The position numbers were made by a program, and so were the translations under genes. This document shows positions 25,205-34,224 of a stretch of DNA of 64,000 bases, piece after piece (the stretch's first letter is position 1; each line of letters begins with the position of its first letter). This stretch comes from Bradyrhizobium sp. CSS354 (GTDB lineage Bacteria > Pseudomonadota > Alphaproteobacteria > Rhizobiales > Xanthobacteraceae). The notes beneath the pieces are model-generated. The model was not told the origin of the DNA. It saw only the letters and a program-made list of their open reading frames with translations, and searched no databases. The stretch spans positions 62,001 to 126,000 of the forward strand of contig NZ_JAACFU010000005.1 of NCBI RefSeq assembly GCF_029051725.1, written 5' to 3'.

Positions 25205-25213
25205 GGCCGGCCG

Positions 25214-25768
25214 ATGAATGATCTGCCGAAGCAGCCTGCCGTTCCCGATCCGGCCAACGAGTTCGCGAGCGACAATTCAGCGATCGATCCCCGCGATTTT
25301 CGCAGCGCGCTTGGCACCTACGCCACAGGGGTGACGATCATCACAGCCGCTGCTCCTGACGGCAAGCCCTATGGCCTGACGTGCAATTCGTTCGCCTCGG
25401 TCTCGCTGAATCCTCCGCTGGTTCTTTGGAGCCTGGTCGTCTATTCCTCTAGTCTAACCATCTTCCAGAACGCCAGTCATTTCACGGTCAACGTTCTTGG
25501 TGTTTCGCAACAGGCGCTTGCGAGCAAATTCGCCAAATCGTCTGATGACAAGTTCACCGGTGTCGACTGGACGCCGGGCCTCGGCAACGCGCCGGTGCTC
25601 GCTGAGAGCGTCGCCAATTTTCAATGCCGCTCGGTCAATCGCTATTACGGCGGCGACCACGTGATCTTTCTCGGTGCGGTCGAGGCCTATACTTACAATG
25701 CGAAGGAACCGCTGCTCTTCGCGCGGGGTGCGTTTGGCCGATTTCTCGCCGACGATGAGCGCAAGTAG
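25214..25768 (+). CDS. Flavin reductase, partner of the two-component monooxygenase
   Basis: 184 aa. HpaC/HsaB-type split-barrel FMN-binding reductase: FRSALGTYATGVTIITA, GLTCNSFASVSLNPPLVLW, and FTVNVLGVSQQALASKFA. Ends with DHVIFLGAVEAYTYN and RGAFGRFLADD. Uses NAD(P)H to make free reduced flavin. Follows the oxygenase gene with a 10-bp gap, so they are co-transcribed. Confidence 0.88.
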   Translation: MNDLPKQPAVPDPANEFASDNSAIDPRDFRSALGTYATGVTIITAAAPDGKPYGLTCNSFASVSLNPPLVLWSLVVYSSSLTIFQNASHFTVNVLGVSQQALASKFAKSSDDKFTGVDWTPGLGNAPVLAESVANFQCRSVNRYYGGDHVIFLGAVEAYTYNAKEPLLFARGAFGRFLADDERK

Positions 25769-25784
25769 TCACTCGACGTGTGCT

Positions 25785-26711
25785 TCAGCTTGCGGTCGTC
25801 GGTTCAGCGCACCCTGCCGAAAGCTTGTAGATTTCGAGCGCATCCGCGTCCGCGCCGCGCGCGGCTTTGGCGAGCCTGAAAAGTTGTCCTGCGAGAGAGG
25901 CCATGGGCACCGGCGTCGACGTCGTCTGCGCGACGTCGGCGACCGTATCGAGGTCCTTGAGCATTGTGGCAATGTGACCTAGCGGGGGTGAATGAATGCC
26001 CTGGACCATCCGCGGCACGAACAGCTGCAACGGAATGGAGTCTGCGAAGCCGCCGGCGAGTGCTTCGGGCAAGCGGTTGGCATCGATTCCGGCGTTCACG
26101 GCAAGGCGTGTTGCCTCCGCAAGAACAGCCATCGCGCATCCGACGATCACCTGGTTGCATAGCTTTGTGGTCTGGCCGGCGCCGGTCGGGCCCATGTGGG
26201 TGAGCCTGCGTGCCATAGCCAGCACGTAGGGGCGGACCCGCTCGATATCGCTGGATTTTCCGCCGGCCATGATGGCAAGCGTGCCTTCCTCGGCGCCCTT
26301 GGTACCGCCGGAGACCGGCGCATCGATCCAGCCCGCGCCGTTCGCGGCTAACAATCGTGTTGCAAGATCCCGTGCGGCATCAGGATGGATGGACGAGAAG
26401 TCGACCACGAGCTTACCTGCGCCGGGCGCAGTTGAGATGCCCTCGGCCCCGAAGATCACCTCTTCCACGGCAGCCGCATCCGTCACGCACATGAAGACGA
26501 TGTCCGAGCTCTCCATCAAGTCACGGGGGGTGGCTGCGCGCCTGGCACCAGCCTCGACGAGCGCGGCCATCTTCCCTTCCGAACGGTTCCAGACAGTGAC
26601 CTGATGGCCGGCCTTGAGCAGCCGCCGGGTCATCGGGGTCCCCATCAATCCAAGGCCGATATAGCCGAGCCGCTCGACGCCTTGCGGGTTTCTCTTTCTC
26701 CCCTCAGCCAT
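25785..26711 (-). CDS. 3-hydroxyisobutyrate-dehydrogenase-like NAD(P) oxidoreductase
   Basis: 308 aa from ATG 26711. Beta-hydroxyacid dehydrogenase family: LGYIGLGLMGTPMTRRLLKAG (Rossmann), DAPVSGGTKGAEEGTLAIMAGG (substrate motif), GAGQTTKLCNQVIV containing the catalytic Lys, and DADALEIYKLS near the end. Could reduce tartronate semialdehyde, succinic semialdehyde or a pathway intermediate. Divergent from the ABC substrate-binding gene, with an inverted repeat between them. Confidence 0.85.
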   Translation of the reverse strand: MAEGRKRNPQGVERLGYIGLGLMGTPMTRRLLKAGHQVTVWNRSEGKMAALVEAGARRAATPRDLMESSDIVFMCVTDAAAVEEVIFGAEGISTAPGAGKLVVDFSSIHPDAARDLATRLLAANGAGWIDAPVSGGTKGAEEGTLAIMAGGKSSDIERVRPYVLAMARRLTHMGPTGAGQTTKLCNQVIVGCAMAVLAEATRLAVNAGIDANRLPEALAGGFADSIPLQLFVPRMVQGIHSPPLGHIATMLKDLDTVADVAQTTSTPVPMASLAGQLFRLAKAARGADADALEIYKLSAGCAEPTTAS

Positions 26712-26802
26712 AGATTGTCTCCATCTGTCGCTCCGCGACGCTGCACTACCATACATGGCGTATTCCACGACGAAAGCGCCCGGCCTGCATGGCTTGCTTG
26801 AT

Positions 26803-26820
26803 TGTTTGAACCATGAAACA
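26803..26820. promoter_or_regulatory. Inverted repeat, possible operator
   Basis: TGTTTGAACCATGAAACA has 5-bp matching arms TGTTT/AAACA plus one more internal pair. It lies in the divergent gap between the oxidoreductase and the substrate-binding gene, 55 bp from the latter's start. The regulator is unknown. Confidence 0.35.
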
Positions 26821-26874
26821 TTTGGCGCGGTCGGGTTGGATGGCGCCGGTCGGCGCCTGGGCAGCGGAGTGGGC

Positions 26875-27861
26875 ATGATGCGAACCGTTTCGAAGTGGAT
26901 CCTGGCTTTGGGGGCGGCAGCGGCCGTGAGCGCGAGCGCAGGCTCGTCATGGGCGCAGCAGACAATTCGCGTCGGCTGGACGATTCCGGCCGAGGAATCC
27001 AAATACTGGATGATGCGCCGGCCGGCTGAGTTTCCCAATATCGGCAAGGCCTACAACATCGAATGGACCCAGTTTCAGGGCACCGCTCCGATGACGCAGG
27101 CGTTGGCGGCGGGCGCGCTGGATTGCGCGACCCAGGCGCCGCTGTCGCTCGCCAACGGCGTGGTTGGCGGCAACCTCAAGGCCTACATCGTGGCGCAGCA
27201 TGTCTTCGAGAAGGCCGGCGGTTTCTCGGTCTATTGGGCTGTCATGGACGACTCCCCGATCAAGACGATCGCCGATCTCAAAGGCAAGACGGTCGGGATC
27301 TCCGTGATCGGCGGCGGCACCCAGGGCCCGTTCAATCTGTTGCTGAAGCAGAATGGCATCGATCCGGCCAAGGACATCAAGCTGGTCGAGGTCGGCTTTG
27401 CCGTCTCTGAGGATGCGTTGCGGCAGGGCCGCGTCGATGCGGTCAACATGAACCAGCCGTTTGCCGCGCGCGCGGAGGCAAAGGGCGGCACGCGCAAACT
27501 GTTCTCGCTGTCGCAGGCGATGCCGAACATCGTGCACATCCTGGAAGCCTGCCGTGCCGATTTCGTCGACAAGAACCCGGAACTGGTCAAGGCTTACGTG
27601 CGTGACATTACCTCTGGCATGAAGAAAGCGCTGGCCAACCGCGAAGAGGCGTTGAAGGTCGTCAACGAAGTCCTGAAGGCACCTATTCCGGTTCTCGAGA
27701 CCTATCTGCTCAAGGACAATGATTTCGGCCGCGATCCGGGCGCGGCACCGAATTTCCCCGCGATCCAGAAGATGCTGGACATCTACGCCGAGACAGGGAT
27801 GCTGCCAAAATTGGATGTCGCGCAATTCAAGCATTCGGCGATCGTCGCTCCGCTGCAATAG
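26875..27861 (+). CDS. Periplasmic ABC substrate-binding protein, nitrate/sulfonate/taurine (NMT1) type
   Basis: 328 aa from ATG 26875. Signal peptide at residues 1-27 (ends SSWAQQ). SsuA/TauA/NMT1 fold: IRVGWTIPAEESKYWMM, TALDCATQAPLS-like region, VTGL-style hinge KTIADLKGKTVGISVIGGG, and QGRVDAVNMNQPFAARAE. Together with the ATPase and two permeases at 29757-32148 it probably makes one importer, although an IlvD gene is inserted between. Likely ligand: an aromatic or heterocyclic acid used by this island; not provable here. Confidence 0.85.
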   Translation: MMRTVSKWILALGAAAAVSASAGSSWAQQTIRVGWTIPAEESKYWMMRRPAEFPNIGKAYNIEWTQFQGTAPMTQALAAGALDCATQAPLSLANGVVGGNLKAYIVAQHVFEKAGGFSVYWAVMDDSPIKTIADLKGKTVGISVIGGGTQGPFNLLLKQNGIDPAKDIKLVEVGFAVSEDALRQGRVDAVNMNQPFAARAEAKGGTRKLFSLSQAMPNIVHILEACRADFVDKNPELVKAYVRDITSGMKKALANREEALKVVNEVLKAPIPVLETYLLKDNDFGRDPGAAPNFPAIQKMLDIYAETGMLPKLDVAQFKHSAIVAPLQ

Positions 27862-27939
27862 GCGATCGGACGAATGAACCGAGCGGGAAGGATGCGGCGT
27901 CCAGGATGATCCGGGACGTTGCATGAAGAAGATGCACGT

Positions 27940-29634
27940 ATGAAGAAGCTCCGATCTAGGATCACGACGGATGGTCTCGACCGAGCTCCGCACCGTGCGT
28001 TTATGCGCGCCATGGGGCTCGACGACGCTGCGATTGCCAAGCCGATGGTCGGCGTCGTCAGCATGAAGGGCGAACAGACGCCCTGCAACATGACGCACGA
28101 CTTCCAGGTCGCAGCGGCCAAGACCGGAATCGAAGAGGCTGGCGGCACGCCGCGCGAGTTTTCGACCGTATCGGTTTCCGACGGTATCAGCATGAATCAT
28201 GAGGGGATGAAGTTCTCCCTGTTTTCGCGGGAGCTGATTGCCGACTCGATCGAAGCCGTCGTCCATGGGCTCGCCTACGATGCATTGATCGGTTACGGCG
28301 GATGCGACAAGACGCTTCCCGGCGTGATGATGGGCATGGTCCGGTGTAACGTGCCAGCCATTTTCATCTATGGCGGCAGTTCGCTACCGGGCCGCGCAGA
28401 CGGGCGGACCCTGACCGTGCTCGACTCCTATGAGGCTGTCGGCAGCTTCATGACGGGAGAGATCGATGGCGCCACGCTCGAGCGGATCGAGCGGGCCTGC
28501 CTGCCGACCATCGGTGCGTGCGCCGGCCAATTCACTGCCAACACCATGGGAATGGTCTCGGAGGCGATGGGCCTCACCATTCCCAACGTGTCGATGGTGC
28601 CGGGTGTCTATGCCGAGCGCGCGCAGATATCCAGGCGAGCCGGGCGCCTCATCATGGAGATGCTGGAGCGCGGCGGGCCTTTGCCGCGCGACATCGTGAC
28701 GCGGAAATCCCTGGAAAACGGGGCGGCGATCGTGGCTGCCACGGGCGGTTCGACCAATGCTGCCCTGCATCTGCCGGCGATCGCGAACGAGGCCGGGATC
28801 GCATTCACGATCGATGATGTCGGCGAGGTTTTTGCCAGGACGCCCTTGATCGGAAATCTGCGGCCGGGAGGCAAATATACGGCAAAGGATGTCTACGATA
28901 TCGGCGGCGCCGCCGTGGTGATCCGGGAGCTAATCCAGAGCGGGCATATTGATGGCAGCTGCTTGTCTGTCACAGGCCGTACACTTGCCGAAGAATATGG
29001 CGCCGCCAATGCACCTGACGGAGAGGTCGTTTACGCGGCTCGCGCGCCGATCATGCCAGATGGCGGCGTCGCGGTGCTGAAGGGAAACCTCTGTCCCGAC
29101 GGCGCGGTCATCAAGGTCGCGGGTCTGAAGAGCCAGTTCTTTGAAGGCGTGGCGCGCGTTTTCGAAGACGAGGAGGCCTGCGTCGCGGCGGTTCGTGATC
29201 GCACCTATCAGGCGGGCGAGGTTCTCGTGATCCGCAACGAGGGGCCGGTGGGCGGCCCCGGCATGCGCGAGATGCTCGGCGTCACCGCGCTGATCTATGG
29301 ACAGGGCATGGGCGAGAAGGTCGCCCTGATCACGGATGGACGGTTCTCCGGCGCCACGCGCGGAATGTGCATCGGCTATGTGTCCCCCGAGGCCTTCGTC
29401 GGCGGTCCCCTGGCGCTGGTACGCGATGGCGACAGGATCCGGATCGATGCCGCGAACCGGCGGATGGATATGCTGGTCGACGAGGAGGAACTCACTGCTC
29501 GCCGACGCGATTGGAAGCCGCGTCCGCCTCGTCATCGTGCCGGCGCCCTCGCCAAATATGCGCGATTGGTTGGCCAGGCACCGGGCGGAGCCGTCACGCA
29601 TGAGGGCCCCGCAGAATGGCCCTGGTTCGGATGA
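27940..29634 (+). CDS. IlvD/Edd-family dehydratase (dihydroxy-acid dehydratase paralogue)
   Basis: 564 aa from ATG 27940. All three Fe-S cysteines of the family are present: Cys49 in EQTPCN, Cys122 in GYGGCDK, Cys194 in GACAGQ. The family ligand regions [20 protein letters not shown] and [15 protein letters not shown] are also visible. It could be the biosynthetic DHAD of valine/isoleucine or a sugar-acid dehydratase. Its setting between importer components argues for a catabolic paralogue. It lies 78 bp after the substrate-binding gene. Confidence 0.85.
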   Translation: MKKLRSRITTDGLDRAPHRAFMRAMGLDDAAIAKPMVGVVSMKGEQTPCNMTHDFQVAAAKTGIEEAGGTPREFSTVSVSDGISMNHEGMKFSLFSRELIADSIEAVVHGLAYDALIGYGGCDKTLPGVMMGMVRCNVPAIFIYGGSSLPGRADGRTLTVLDSYEAVGSFMTGEIDGATLERIERACLPTIGACAGQFTANTMGMVSEAMGLTIPNVSMVPGVYAERAQISRRAGRLIMEMLERGGPLPRDIVTRKSLENGAAIVAATGGSTNAALHLPAIANEAGIAFTIDDVGEVFARTPLIGNLRPGGKYTAKDVYDIGGAAVVIRELIQSGHIDGSCLSVTGRTLAEEYGAANAPDGEVVYAARAPIMPDGGVAVLKGNLCPDGAVIKVAGLKSQFFEGVARVFEDEEACVAAVRDRTYQAGEVLVIRNEGPVGGPGMREMLGVTALIYGQGMGEKVALITDGRFSGATRGMCIGYVSPEAFVGGPLALVRDGDRIRIDAANRRMDMLVDEEELTARRRDWKPRPPRHRAGALAKYARLVGQAPGGAVTHEGPAEWPWFG

Positions 29635-29756
29635 CGCGGCGCACTTGCCGAAAACAGCCCGTGGTCTGGCAAGTTTCTTGCTAAGCTGGTGCCGCTGACG
29701 GAGGACATTCAGCTAATCTGTTGCGCAAGGTTCGCGCGCGAATGAAGTGAGACGGG

Positions 29757-30602
29757 ATGAAGGTAGTGCCTTCGAGATCGAGCGAATGGGTGAGACCGGT
29801 GACGCCGCAAAAACCGGCTTCTGCAATCATCGAGATCGAGAGCGTCTCGCAGGTATTTCAGACCTCGGCGCGCAAGGATCATGTGGCGCTGTCGGACATC
29901 TCGCTGGCGATCGACGAGGGAGCCTTCGTCTCCATCCTTGGTCCGTCCGGCTGCGGCAAGTCGACATTGCTTTACGTCGTCGGCGGCTTTGTCAGCCCGA
30001 CCAGCGGCTCAGCGAAGATCAGGGGACGGACGATCATGGGACCAGGGCCGGATCGCGGTCCGGTGTTCCAGGAGTTCGCGTTGTTTCCGTGGAAGACCGT
30101 GCTGGGCAATGTGATGTATGGCCCTCGCCAGCAGGGCGTGCGCACCACCGAGGCGGAAGCACAGAGCCGGGCCTTGATCGAGATGGTCGGGCTCAAGGGC
30201 TACGAGAATTTCTATCCCAAGGAGCTGTCCGGCGGCATGAAGCAGCGCGTGGCACTGGCTCGAACGTTGGCTTACCATCCTGAGGTTCTGTTGATGGACG
30301 AGCCGTTCGGCGCGCTCGATGCTCACACGCGAACGCGCCTGCAGAACGATCTGTTGAATATCTGGGAGCGTGATCGCAAGACGGTGTTGTTCGTCACGCA
30401 TTCGGTGGACGAAGCGGTTTTCCTGTCAGACAAGGTCGTGATGATGTCGAAGTCTCCCGGCCGCATCCGCGAGGTCATCGACATCGATCTGCCGCGGCCG
30501 CGCCGACGCAGCGAGCTGCTGCTCGACCCTCGCTATCAGAAATACGTTGTCGATATCGAGCGGATGTTCGACGAGACCGACCCTGTCGGGTCTCCGTCAT
30601 GA
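29757..30602 (+). CDS. ABC transporter ATP-binding protein, SsuB/TauB type
   Basis: 281 aa. Walker A GPSGCGKST (about residues 61-69), Q-loop FQEFALFPWKTV, signature LSGGMKQRVALARTLA, Walker B VLLMDEPFGALD, H-loop FVTHSVDEAVFLSD. Overlaps the permease gene by 4 bp. Belongs to the SBP at 26875. A GTG at 29788 is an alternative start. Confidence 0.9.
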   Translation: MKVVPSRSSEWVRPVTPQKPASAIIEIESVSQVFQTSARKDHVALSDISLAIDEGAFVSILGPSGCGKSTLLYVVGGFVSPTSGSAKIRGRTIMGPGPDRGPVFQEFALFPWKTVLGNVMYGPRQQGVRTTEAEAQSRALIEMVGLKGYENFYPKELSGGMKQRVALARTLAYHPEVLLMDEPFGALDAHTRTRLQNDLLNIWERDRKTVLFVTHSVDEAVFLSDKVVMMSKSPGRIREVIDIDLPRPRRRSELLLDPRYQKYVVDIERMFDETDPVGSPS

Positions 30603-31384
30603 TATCGCCCGCCGGCTTGGCGAGACGTGCTGCCCCGGTGCTTGCCTGCATCGGATTGCTGGCGATGTGGCAGGCGGCGTCCCTCGCGTTGAAGAATGAT
30701 AGCTTTCCAACGGCGATCGAGGCGATCCGTGCAATCCCGGACATTCTTGGCGACAAGGAATCGTTGATCAACATCCTGGCCTCGCTCCGCCGCATGGCGA
30801 TCGGATTTGGCATAGCGGTATCGGTTTCGATCCCGCTCGGCCTGTTGATGGGCCGCAGCCGGGCCGTCGCGGCCTTCTTCAATCCGCTCCTGATGGTGAT
30901 CTACCCGGTCCCGAAGGCAGCCTTGATGCCGATCATCATGCTGTGGCTGGGCGTCGGCGACGTCACGAAGACGCTGGTGATCTTTCTCGGCGTCAGCCTG
31001 CCCGTAATCTATCACAGCTTCGAAGGCGCCAAGGCGGTGGAGGAGAAGATGCTGTGGTCGGGCGCGGCGATGGGGCTTTCGCCTGCGCAACGGCTGGTCC
31101 GGATCGTACTGCCGGCGGCGCTTCCGGAAATTCTGACCGGTTGCCGCACTGGACTCGTGCTGGCGCTGATCACGATGATTACCAGCGAGATGATCGCCCG
31201 TCAGTCCGGCGCCGGCAACATCTTGTTCAACGCACTCGACATGGGCCAATACGATACCGTCTTTGCGATGATCATCATCGTCGGCGCGATGGGAATCTGC
31301 CTCGATGCGATCTTCGAGCGGGTCCGCGCAAGGCTGGTGCGCTGGTCCGAACCGCAGTTCGACATGCCGCTGAGCTTCTCATGA
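30599..31384 (+). CDS. ABC transporter permease, SsuC/TauC type
   Basis: 261 aa, six predicted membrane helices. EAA loop: EKMLWSGAAMGLSPAQRLVRIVLPAALPEILTG. Inner-membrane partner of the ATPase encoded just upstream. Its stop overlaps the start of the second permease (ATGA), so the two are translated together and probably form a heterodimer, unusual for SsuC-type importers that use one permease. Confidence 0.88.
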   Translation: MISPAGLARRAAPVLACIGLLAMWQAASLALKNDSFPTAIEAIRAIPDILGDKESLINILASLRRMAIGFGIAVSVSIPLGLLMGRSRAVAAFFNPLLMVIYPVPKAALMPIIMLWLGVGDVTKTLVIFLGVSLPVIYHSFEGAKAVEEKMLWSGAAMGLSPAQRLVRIVLPAALPEILTGCRTGLVLALITMITSEMIARQSGAGNILFNALDMGQYDTVFAMIIIVGAMGICLDAIFERVRARLVRWSEPQFDMPLSFS

Positions 31385-32148
31385 TGCCACAGCTTCGCTC
31401 CACCAGCATTATCCTCGGGCTCGGGCCGATCGTGCTGGTGATCGCTCTGTGGCAAGGCCTTGTGTCATTTGGCTTCGCGCCTGCAGTGTTGCTGCCGCCG
31501 CCGGGATACGTCTTCGTTCGGTTGCTTCAGCAACTCGTGACGTGGACGTTCCAGCAGGAGATTGCGGCGACCCTGATCCGGTTGTTTGCCGGCTTCGCGA
31601 TTGCGGTCGTGCTCGGTGTCAGCATCGGCATCGCCGCCGCCGCCAGTCCGGCTATCAACGCCGTGGTCCGGCCGATCGTTCGCGTACTCGCGCCCTTGCC
31701 TAAGGTCGCGCTCTATCCAGCATTGCTGCTGCTGCTTGGCTTCGGGCATGGATCGAAGATCACGCTGGTGGCGGCGGATGCACTCTTTCCCATTCTGTTG
31801 TCTACCTATTACGGCGCGTCGACGGTGGAGCAGAAACTGATCTGGTCGGCCATGGCGGCGGGAACGCCGCGATATGAGATCCTGTTCAAGGTGGTGCTGC
31901 CGGCGGCGATGCCGTCGATCCTGACCGGTTGCCGGATCGGCCTTGTCATTTCCTGCATCGTGGTGTTTCTGGCGGAGATGATCACGTCGAGCGACGGGCT
32001 CGGACATGTCCTCGTGACGGCGGCCCGGACTTTTCAGGCCGTCGATATGTTCGTTCCGCTGATCACGATCTCGCTGCTGGGCCTGATCCTGAATGGCCTG
32101 CTCGGGGCAGTGCGCGCGTACCTGCTGCGGGGGTTCCCCGAAGCATGA
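31381..32148 (+). CDS. ABC transporter permease, second subunit
   Basis: 255 aa from ATG 31381. EAA loop: EQKLIWSAMAAGTPRYEILFKVVLPAAMPSILTG, six membrane helices. Paralogous to the preceding permease. Followed after 37 bp by the NicX-like dioxygenase gene on the same strand. Confidence 0.88.
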   Translation: MMPQLRSTSIILGLGPIVLVIALWQGLVSFGFAPAVLLPPPGYVFVRLLQQLVTWTFQQEIAATLIRLFAGFAIAVVLGVSIGIAAAASPAINAVVRPIVRVLAPLPKVALYPALLLLLGFGHGSKITLVAADALFPILLSTYYGASTVEQKLIWSAMAAGTPRYEILFKVVLPAAMPSILTGCRIGLVISCIVVFLAEMITSSDGLGHVLVTAARTFQAVDMFVPLITISLLGLILNGLLGAVRAYLLRGFPEA

Positions 32149-32185
32149 ACGACGAAGAAGAAACAGGAAGACCGGGGAGTAGACC

Positions 32186-33232
32186 ATGCTGGCTGATCGC
32201 ATCGAGGCAAAATGGATCGACGCATTTTGCGAGATTTTTGAGCGATGCGCCGTCAAGGCCGGCGATACCGCGGCGATCCTCTCGGAAACCCAGTCACGTG
32301 CGTTGAATGTTCATCTGGCGGAGCTCGCGCTGCTGCGGATGGGCGCGCGATCGTTTCACGTGGTCATGCCGACCCCGCGTAACCGGAATATCGTTCCGGT
32401 TCGCTCGACAGGTGCAAGCGACGCGATCCAGCGGCTCGGTCCGGTCATCACTGCGCTTCAACAGGCCGGCTTCGTGGTGGATTGCACCATCGAGGGCCTG
32501 ATGCATGCGGTCGAGACACCAGAGATCCTTAAGGCGGGCGCGCGTATCCTCGTGATCTCCAACGAGCATCCCGAGGCTCTGGAGCGAATGGTGCCGGATC
32601 TGGCGCTCGAGAAGCGCGTTCGCGCAGCGGCGAAGATGCTGCGCGGGACCAAGCGGATGCGGGTGACGTCAAAGGCCGGCACGGCGCTCGACGTCGATAT
32701 GGTCGGCGCGTCCACGGTCGGCGTGTGGGGCTGGACGGACAAGCCCGGTACGCTGGCGCATTGGCCCGGCGGCATCGTTGTCAGCTTCCCCAAGAGCGGA
32801 ACGATCAATGGCACGCTGGTGATGGCGCCCGGCGACATCAATCTCACGTTCAAGCGCTACCTGACATCGCCGGTGAAGATGACGCTGAAGGACGATTATG
32901 TCGTCGAGCTGGAAGGCGAGGGCACCGATGCCGCAATGATGCGTGCCTATCTTGCCGCCTGGGGCGATCGGGAAGCCTATGCGGTATCGCATGTCGGCTT
33001 CGGCATGAATCCGGCCGCGCGCTACGAGGCGCTGTCGATGTATGATCAGCGCGACACCAACGGCACGGAAATTCGTGCCGTCTCCGGCAACTTCCTGTTC
33101 TCGACCGGTGCCAACGAATTCGCCGGCCGTTACACGGCGGGCCATTTCGATCTGCCGATGATGGGGACGACGATCGAGCTCGACGGTGTCGCGGTGGTGC
33201 GTGAAGGGGTGCTGCAGGACGTCTTCGGCTAG
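32186..33232 (+). CDS. NicX-like 2,5-dihydroxypyridine-type ring-cleaving dioxygenase
   Basis: 348 aa. Family of NicX, a mononuclear Fe(II) enzyme with an M29-aminopeptidase-like fold that opens dihydroxypyridine in nicotinate degradation. His269 (SHVGFGMNPAARYEA), His320 and Asp322 (AGHFDLPMMG) lie within a few positions of the NicX iron ligands as I recall them (His265, His318, Asp320). AUG at 32186 with AGACCGGGGAG upstream. Last gene of the importer operon, overlapping the convergent 3-hydroxyacyl-CoA dehydrogenase gene by 4 bp. The true substrate may be a hydroxylated aromatic or heterocycle. Confidence 0.82.
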   Translation: MLADRIEAKWIDAFCEIFERCAVKAGDTAAILSETQSRALNVHLAELALLRMGARSFHVVMPTPRNRNIVPVRSTGASDAIQRLGPVITALQQAGFVVDCTIEGLMHAVETPEILKAGARILVISNEHPEALERMVPDLALEKRVRAAAKMLRGTKRMRVTSKAGTALDVDMVGASTVGVWGWTDKPGTLAHWPGGIVVSFPKSGTINGTLVMAPGDINLTFKRYLTSPVKMTLKDDYVVELEGEGTDAAMMRAYLAAWGDREAYAVSHVGFGMNPAARYEALSMYDQRDTNGTEIRAVSGNFLFSTGANEFAGRYTAGHFDLPMMGTTIELDGVAVVREGVLQDVFG

Positions 33233-34221
33233 TTCCGATCGAGCACCGGTGGCCTCGCAAGGTCAAAGTGCCGGAGCAGGTCGACCATGGCCTGAAGCCG
33301 TTTTGCCCGATAAGCGTCGACGTCCATGCCTGAATAATCGAGAAAGCCTGCGCCCGTTCGCAGGCCGATCCGGCCCTCGTGCATGTTCCGCGAAATGACC
33401 TCCGGCGCACGATAGCGGTCGCTGCCGAGTGCGCCTTCGAGATAACGGCTCGCGTAATAGAGGATGTCTCCGCCGCCCCAGTCGATGAATTCGAGCAGCC
33501 CAAGCACGGCGTAACGGAAGCCGAAGCCGTACCGGATCGCCTTGTCAATGTCTTCTGCGCTGGCGACGCCTTCCTCGACCATGCGCGCGGCCTCGTTCAT
33601 CGCCAGCGCCTGGATGCGCGGAACGATGAAGCCGGGCGTCGCCGCGCAGACCACCGGCACCTTGCCGATGCCTTCGAGCAGCGCCTTGACCTCGTCGATG
33701 ACAGCGGGATCGGTGGCCTTACCGGGCGAAACCTCGACCAGCGGAATCAGATAGGCCGGATTGAGCCAGTGCACGTTGAGGAAGCGGCGAGGGTTCACGA
33801 TCGCGCCCGAGAGATCGTCGACAAGAATGGTCGAGGTCGTCGATGCGATGATCGTATCGGGGCCGACTTGTTTTGAGGCCGCCCCCAGCACATCTCGCTT
33901 GAGCTCGACGACTTCGGGAACCCCTTCAAAGACTATTCCAACATTGGACAGTGCCGCACCGCTCTGGCTGGCCGGCACCACCGAGACCCGTGCGATCAGC
34001 GGATCGACATCCGTCTCGGTCAGTAGCCCCAGCTTCGACAGGCTGGCAAAGGTCGTCCTGACTTCGCCGAGCGCATCTGCCTCCAGCCTGGCGAAATCTT
34101 CCACTGAACGGGCCTTGATGTCGATCATCGTGACCGTATGCCCCGCGTAGGCAAACGCGACGGCGATGCCGCGCCCCATGCGGCCGGCCCCGAGACAGGC
34201 AATGATGGCTCGGCTGGTCAT
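33229..34221 (-). CDS. 3-hydroxyacyl-CoA dehydrogenase
   Basis: 330 aa. NAD-binding Rossmann GAGRMGRGIAVAFAYAGH (residues 11-28), FEGVPEVVELKRDVLGAAS, STTSTILVDDL, then HWLNPAYLIPLVEVSPG with the catalytic His, and a C-terminal dimerisation domain. Oxidises a 3-hydroxyacyl-CoA to the 3-oxo form. Last gene of a five-gene minus-strand operon; 4-bp gap to the preceding gene. Confidence 0.88.
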   Translation of the reverse strand: MTSRAIIACLGAGRMGRGIAVAFAYAGHTVTMIDIKARSVEDFARLEADALGEVRTTFASLSKLGLLTETDVDPLIARVSVVPASQSGAALSNVGIVFEGVPEVVELKRDVLGAASKQVGPDTIIASTTSTILVDDLSGAIVNPRRFLNVHWLNPAYLIPLVEVSPGKATDPAVIDEVKALLEGIGKVPVVCAATPGFIVPRIQALAMNEAARMVEEGVASAEDIDKAIRYGFGFRYAVLGLLEFIDWGGGDILYYASRYLEGALGSDRYRAPEVISRNMHEGRIGLRTGAGFLDYSGMDVDAYRAKRLQAMVDLLRHFDLARPPVLDRN

Positions 34222-34224
34222 CGG

